From Marivirga arenosa (GTDB lineage: Bacteria > Bacteroidota > Bacteroidia > Cytophagales > Cyclobacteriaceae), in NCBI RefSeq assembly GCF_030503895.2, contig NZ_CP129970.2, positions 3,643,001 through 3,707,000 of the forward strand: 64,000 bases of DNA, given 5' to 3'. Of this stretch, positions 60,039 through 64,000 are shown one piece after another; position 1 is the stretch's first letter; each line of letters opens with the position of its first letter. The position numbers and the translations under genes are program-made. The notes below the pieces were generated by a model. That model worked only from the letters and a program-made list of their open reading frames with translations, was not told where the DNA came from and made no database searches.

Positions 60039-61676
60039 ATGGCATCTCGAAAAAATACTAAATTCATCTTTGTTACTGGTGGTGTAACTTCCTCTTTAGG
60101 TAAAGGAATTATTGCAGCCTCTTTAGCTAAATTACTTCAAGCAAGAGGGTTTTCAGTTACCATCCAAAAACTAGATCCTTATATAAATGTTGACCCAGGC
60201 ACATTAAATCCTTATGAGCATGGAGAATGTTTTGTTACAGAAGATGGTGCTGAAACTGATTTAGATTTAGGACATTACGAGCGTTTTCTGAACATAAATA
60301 CTTCTCAAGAAAACAATGTAACTACCGGAAGAATATACTATAATGTAATTACCAAAGAAAGAGAAGGCGCTTACTTAGGAAAAACTGTACAGGTTATTCC
60401 ACACATTACGGACGAGATAAAAAGAAATATATATTCAGTAGCCGAGAAAAATGATTATGATCTTGTAATCACTGAAATAGGTGGTTGTGTAGGGGATATC
60501 GAATCACTACCTTTTATTGAAGCCGTAAGACAAGTAAAATGGGATGTTGGACCTAACAATTTTCTAGTTATCAATCTTACCTTAATTCCCTATTTAAGTG
60601 CTGCTGGCGAATTAAAAACTAAACCGACACAACATGCTGTAAAGCAGTTATTAGAGTCAGGTATCCAACCTGATATTTTAGTATGCCGAACTGAACATAA
60701 GTTACCTCAAGAAATTAGAAAGAAATTAGCTTTATTCTGTAACGTAAATATTAATTCTGTTATAGAAGCGATGGATGCTGATTCAATCTATGATGTTCCA
60801 TTACTAATGAGAAAAGAAAAACTTGATGAAAGGGTTTTAGCTAAATTAAAGCTTTCTCATAAACTGGAACCAGAATTAACACAATGGAAAAATTTCCTTG
60901 GTAAATTAAAGAATCCAATATCTGAAATCAGTATTGCATTAGTGGGTAAGTATATAGAACTACCTGATGCCTATAAATCAATTACTGAAGCTTTCATACA
61001 TGCGGGAGCAGAAAATGAGACTAAAGTAAATGTAAAATGGATTCACTCGGAAGAAATCAATGAAGAAAATGTAGCCTCAATTTTGAAAGGCGTTCATGGT
61101 GTATTAGTAGCTCCAGGCTTTGGTGAAAGAGGAATTGAAGGGAAAATTCAAACCATTAAATATTGTAGAGAAGAGAAATTACCATTCTTTGGTATTTGTT
61201 TAGGAATGCAGTGTGCGGTTGTTGAATTTGCTAGAAATGTATTAGGCCTGAAAGATGCCTCTTCTACTGAGATTGATGAGAAAACAAAAAATCCAATTAT
61301 TGATTTAATGGAAGAACAGCATAGCATTACTCAAAAAGGAGGTACTATGCGACTTGGTTCTTACGAATGTGAAATCAAAAAGAACACAAAAGCCTATCAA
61401 GCTTACGGAAAAACAAAAATTACTGAACGACATAGGCACAGATACGAATTTAATAATAGATATTTGCAGGAAATTGAAGCTGCGGGAATGATTGCCACAG
61501 GTAAAAACCCAAAAAGAAATTTAGTGGAAATTGTAGAAATACCAGATCATCCATGGTTTGTAGGAACACAATTTCATCCTGAGCTTAAGAGTACTGTATT
61601 AAATCCACATCCATTATTTGTGCGATTTGTAAAAGCTAGTTTAGAACATAAAATATTATCAGAATCGAATAATTAA
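60039..61676 (+). CDS. pyrG: CTP synthase
   Basis: This 545-residue glutamine-dependent enzyme converts UTP to CTP. The synthetase domain begins [20 protein letters not shown] and has [20 protein letters not shown] and [20 protein letters not shown]. The class I glutaminase domain (from about residue 300) shows [40 protein letters not shown] (nucleophile Cys) and [10 protein letters not shown] (His-Glu). All catalytic motifs are intact. It supplies CTP also used by the CMP-nonulosonic acid synthetase. Confidence 0.98.
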   Translation: MASRKNTKFIFVTGGVTSSLGKGIIAASLAKLLQARGFSVTIQKLDPYINVDPGTLNPYEHGECFVTEDGAETDLDLGHYERFLNINTSQENNVTTGRIYYNVITKEREGAYLGKTVQVIPHITDEIKRNIYSVAEKNDYDLVITEIGGCVGDIESLPFIEAVRQVKWDVGPNNFLVINLTLIPYLSAAGELKTKPTQHAVKQLLESGIQPDILVCRTEHKLPQEIRKKLALFCNVNINSVIEAMDADSIYDVPLLMRKEKLDERVLAKLKLSHKLEPELTQWKNFLGKLKNPISEISIALVGKYIELPDAYKSITEAFIHAGAENETKVNVKWIHSEEINEENVASILKGVHGVLVAPGFGERGIEGKIQTIKYCREEKLPFFGICLGMQCAVVEFARNVLGLKDASSTEIDEKTKNPIIDLMEEQHSITQKGGTMRLGSYECEIKKNTKAYQAYGKTKITERHRHRYEFNNRYLQEIEAAGMIATGKNPKRNLVEIVEIPDHPWFVGTQFHPELKSTVLNPHPLFVRFVKASLEHKILSESNN

Positions 61677-61683
61677 AATTTAA

Positions 61684-63522
61684 ATGGACAAAAATCAAGC
61701 AACAGGACTTATCCTGATTTCTATTTTAATGATAGCTTATTTTTGGTTTTTTGCAGAAGAACCAAAAATACCTGAAAATGGTGAGGATACTAAAATAGAA
61801 CAAATCGATGAAAGTCAAATTGAAACAACAAGGACTCCAGAAGTCAAAGAATTTAAAAATGATTCTACTGTAAATCAAGAATTAATTAACCAATATGGTG
61901 CTTTTGCTACTGTGGCTAAAGGTGAATCTGAAATCACAACCTTTAATACAGATAAGCTTCAAATATCTTTTGATACTAAAGGAGGTAGAATCAACTCAGT
62001 TGAGCTAAAAGATTTTGAAACTTTTGATGGAAAACCAATTACCATAACGCAACAAGCTGATGAAGAAAAAGAGTTAATTTTTAATACGGCTACTGGTCCT
62101 GTAAACTTGTACGATCTTTATTTTGAATTAGTAGATGCACCTAAAAGACAAATTACTGATGGTGATACTATTCAATTTAAATATGTTGCTCAGATTGACG
62201 CTAATAAAAGCATAGAGCAAATCTATACACTTTCAGGAAATCAATATGAAGTAGGCTATGCTGTTGCCTTCAATGGCTTTACTAATGAAATTTTAGGCGA
62301 TCAACTTACGCTAAGATGGAATAAAAAAATGCGCAAGTTTGAAAAAGACCTTGAGCAAAGTAGAGTTAAAGCCACTGTAAACTATTATTCTGAAACTGAA
62401 GGAATGGATGGTTTAAGTGAGAGATCTGAAGATGATAGTGAACAATTGACTGAAGCTGTAAAATGGTTCTCATTCAAGCAAAACTTCTTCATGGAGGCTA
62501 TCATCACTGACATTCCGATGAACAGAGCTGAATTTAGCACTAACATTGAAGATCTTTCAGATGATTATGTTAAAAGAGGTACTGCAAAAGTTGAGATCGC
62601 ATATAGCGAGTTTCAGAATAAAGCTGCTGAATTCAAATATTATTTTGGTCCTAATAATTACAAGGCCTTACAAAAGGTGGCTCCTGATTTTGAGGAAAAC
62701 GTTTACTTAGGATGGTTCCCAATTAGTTTAGTTAATAAGTACGTTATCATTAACGTATTTTATGTTTTAGAGAAATACATCAGTAATTATGGTGTAATTA
62801 TTATTATACTAGTTTTATTAATCAAACTAGCATTATCGCCACTTTCTTATAAATCATATGTTTCAATGGCCAAAACCAAGGTATTGAAACCTCAATTAGA
62901 TGAGATTAAGGAAAAGCATGGAGGTGACATGCAAAAAGCTCAGGCAGATCAGATGGAGCTCTATAGAAAAGTAGGGGTAAATCCACTTTCAGGTTGTATA
63001 CCTCTCCTATTACAGATGCCTATTTTATTTGCCATGTTCTACTTCTTCCCGAGTTCAATTGAATTGAGACAAGAAGCATTCTTATGGGCGAGCGATTTAT
63101 CAACTTATGATAGTATAGTAAACTTACCCTTTGAAATACCATTCTATGGAGATCACGTGAGTTTATTCACTATTTTAATGACTGCATCTACCCTACTGAT
63201 TACTTGGTCGCAAGGTCAAGTGAGCTCAGTACAAGGACCAATGAAAAACATTCAATATTTAATGCCAATCATTTTTATGTTCGTATTAAATAGTTTCCCT
63301 GCAGCATTAAGTTTCTATTATTTAATCGCAAACCTTATCACATTTGGTCAGCAAACTTTAATCAGAAGAATGATTGATGAGGATAAAATCATTAAGATTT
63401 TAGAAGAGAACAAGAAAAAGAATGCTAACAAAAAGACTTCTAAATTTCAGCAAAGATTACAAGAGGCAATGAAGGCAAGTGAGGAAGCGAAAAAAGGAAA
63501 ATCAAAAGGTAAAAAGAAATAA
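61684..63522 (+). CDS. yidC: Membrane protein insertase YidC
   Basis: This 612-residue protein has an N-terminal helix (TGLILISILMIAYFWFF) and a large periplasmic domain (residues about 60-350). The conserved five-helix insertase core follows (YGVIIIILVLLIKLALSPLS; GCIPLLLQMPILFAMFYFFP; YLMPIIFMFVLNSFPAALSF). It ends in a Lys-rich tail (KKGKSKGKKK) that likely contacts the ribosome. It begins 7 bp after the pyrG stop. Length is typical of Bacteroidota YidC. Confidence 0.96.
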   Translation: MDKNQATGLILISILMIAYFWFFAEEPKIPENGEDTKIEQIDESQIETTRTPEVKEFKNDSTVNQELINQYGAFATVAKGESEITTFNTDKLQISFDTKGGRINSVELKDFETFDGKPITITQQADEEKELIFNTATGPVNLYDLYFELVDAPKRQITDGDTIQFKYVAQIDANKSIEQIYTLSGNQYEVGYAVAFNGFTNEILGDQLTLRWNKKMRKFEKDLEQSRVKATVNYYSETEGMDGLSERSEDDSEQLTEAVKWFSFKQNFFMEAIITDIPMNRAEFSTNIEDLSDDYVKRGTAKVEIAYSEFQNKAAEFKYYFGPNNYKALQKVAPDFEENVYLGWFPISLVNKYVIINVFYVLEKYISNYGVIIIILVLLIKLALSPLSYKSYVSMAKTKVLKPQLDEIKEKHGGDMQKAQADQMELYRKVGVNPLSGCIPLLLQMPILFAMFYFFPSSIELRQEAFLWASDLSTYDSIVNLPFEIPFYGDHVSLFTILMTASTLLITWSQGQVSSVQGPMKNIQYLMPIIFMFVLNSFPAALSFYYLIANLITFGQQTLIRRMIDEDKIIKILEENKKKNANKKTSKFQQRLQEAMKASEEAKKGKSKGKKK

Positions 63523-63547
63523 CATTCTTTGATTCCTGTAAATATTG

Positions 63548-63577
63548 AAAGGTGAGTGAAAAGCTCACCTTTTTTTA
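63548..63577 (+). terminator. Rho-independent terminator of pyrG-yidC
   Basis: aaaggtgagtgaaaagctcacctttttt has stem ggtgag/ctcacc and a run of T residues, 25 bp after the yidC stop. Confidence 0.88.
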
Positions 63578-63709
63578 TATTCATCTACTTCTAATATTTT
63601 CTACAAATTCTTTTTTAGAACTTCATATCATAATAATAGATTAATTCTATCCGAAAAATACAGATTTATAGGTATTGTTTTATAATTTAATTATTCAAAT
63701 TATTGTTAT

Positions 63710-64000
63710 ATGATTAAGTACCTTTTTACTGCTCTTTTTATATTTATGCAGTTTATACTTCTGGCTCAGGATGTTTCCATAGAATTCAGACATCATGATA
63801 AAGCTTCAGGTTTGGATCAACCTTTTCCTTACAGCATTATTCAAGACAATAGTGGTTTCATCTGGATTGGAGGAGAAAATGGACTTTGGAGATACAGCGG
63901 AAGTGAATATAAACATTACCATCATATAATATCTGATCCAAACTCATTGGTGTATGATTTTGTATGGAAATTGTTCGAGGATAGTAAGGGTAATATTTGG
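63710..64000 (+). CDS. Two-component-regulator propeller protein, partial N-terminus
   Basis: I translated 97 codons from the ATG at 63710 to the window edge. A signal peptide (MIKYLFTALFIFMQFILLAQ) is followed by FRHHDKASGLDQPFPYSIIQ and NSGFIWIGGENGLWRYSGSE, ending in VWKLFEDSKGNIW. The GFIWIGGENGLWRY and GNIW patterns are two-component propeller repeats, as found in the periplasmic sensor of hybrid histidine kinases (HTCS) or related regulators. What lies C-terminal cannot be seen. Family call is sound; kinase output is inferred. Confidence 0.8.
   Translation, partial: MIKYLFTALFIFMQFILLAQDVSIEFRHHDKASGLDQPFPYSIIQDNSGFIWIGGENGLWRYSGSEYKHYHHIISDPNSLVYDFVWKLFEDSKGNIW

Overview
The window looks like chromosomal DNA of an AT-rich member of the Bacteroidota, most likely a marine Cytophagales-type bacterium. 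Reasons are the 287-residue RpoD, TAnnTTTG-type -7 promoter elements (good examples before rpsO and tRNA-Thr), scarce Shine-Dalgarno sequences, a bacillithiol deacetylase, DUF349, MiaE and YqgE proteins, and a two-component propeller sensor at the right edge. The exact genus cannot be fixed from sequence reading alone.

Region 1 (1-24.2 kb, nearly all minus strand) is one large exopolysaccharide/capsule locus. From its promoter-distal right end it holds the export machinery wza (23338-24249) and the tyrosine autokinase wzc (20932-23334), a 2.1-kb gene-free repeat region (18809-20931), and a winged-helix regulator with a degenerate nucleotidyltransferase-like tail (18281-18808). A tightly overlapping operon (about 18.1 to 5.6 kb) follows: an MBOAT/SGNH O-acylation pair, a legionaminic-acid-type nonulosonic acid pathway (LegB, LegI, GNAT, LegG, PIG-L deacetylase, PtmE-like, LegF), a Wzx flippase, a candidate sugar transferase and a sulfotransferase. 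Beyond it lie a hexapeptide acetyltransferase, a NodB deacetylase, a second sulfotransferase, two GT4 glycosyltransferases and a partial sugar epimerase. Together these suggest a sulfated, O-acetylated polysaccharide carrying a legionaminic-type acid. No aminotransferase (LegC) is present in the window.

Region 2 (24.4-45.4 kb) is mixed housekeeping: a CxxC-less thioredoxin-like protein, tRNA-Thr, DUF349, yqgE, miaE, pdxH, a GT2, bshB1, trxB, rpoD, pnp, rpsO, lptF-like, a MarR/DoxX/hydrolase operon, a large PIG-L protein, an esterase, a TPR protein and a quinone reductase.

Region 3 (45.5-64 kb) is also housekeeping: tyrS, lhgO, mscS, fabI, ispE, fasciclin; then the minus-strand operon tgt-lptG-eamA-large exported protein; then the plus-strand operon GT2-sigma factor-rsmG-membrane protein; then pyrG, yidC and the start of a propeller sensor.

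The most unusual content is repetitive. The polysaccharide locus is full of dispersed palindromic repeats, whereas the housekeeping two thirds carry almost none. They include hairpin elements whose stems covary between copies and which are arranged as two composite inverted units of about 310-320 bp, three identical 30-bp repeats, fifteen perfect AATTCTT heptamers abutting the wzc stop codon, 51-bp inverted repeats flanking a glycosyltransferase gene, and a repeat-like segment inserted in frame inside that same gene.
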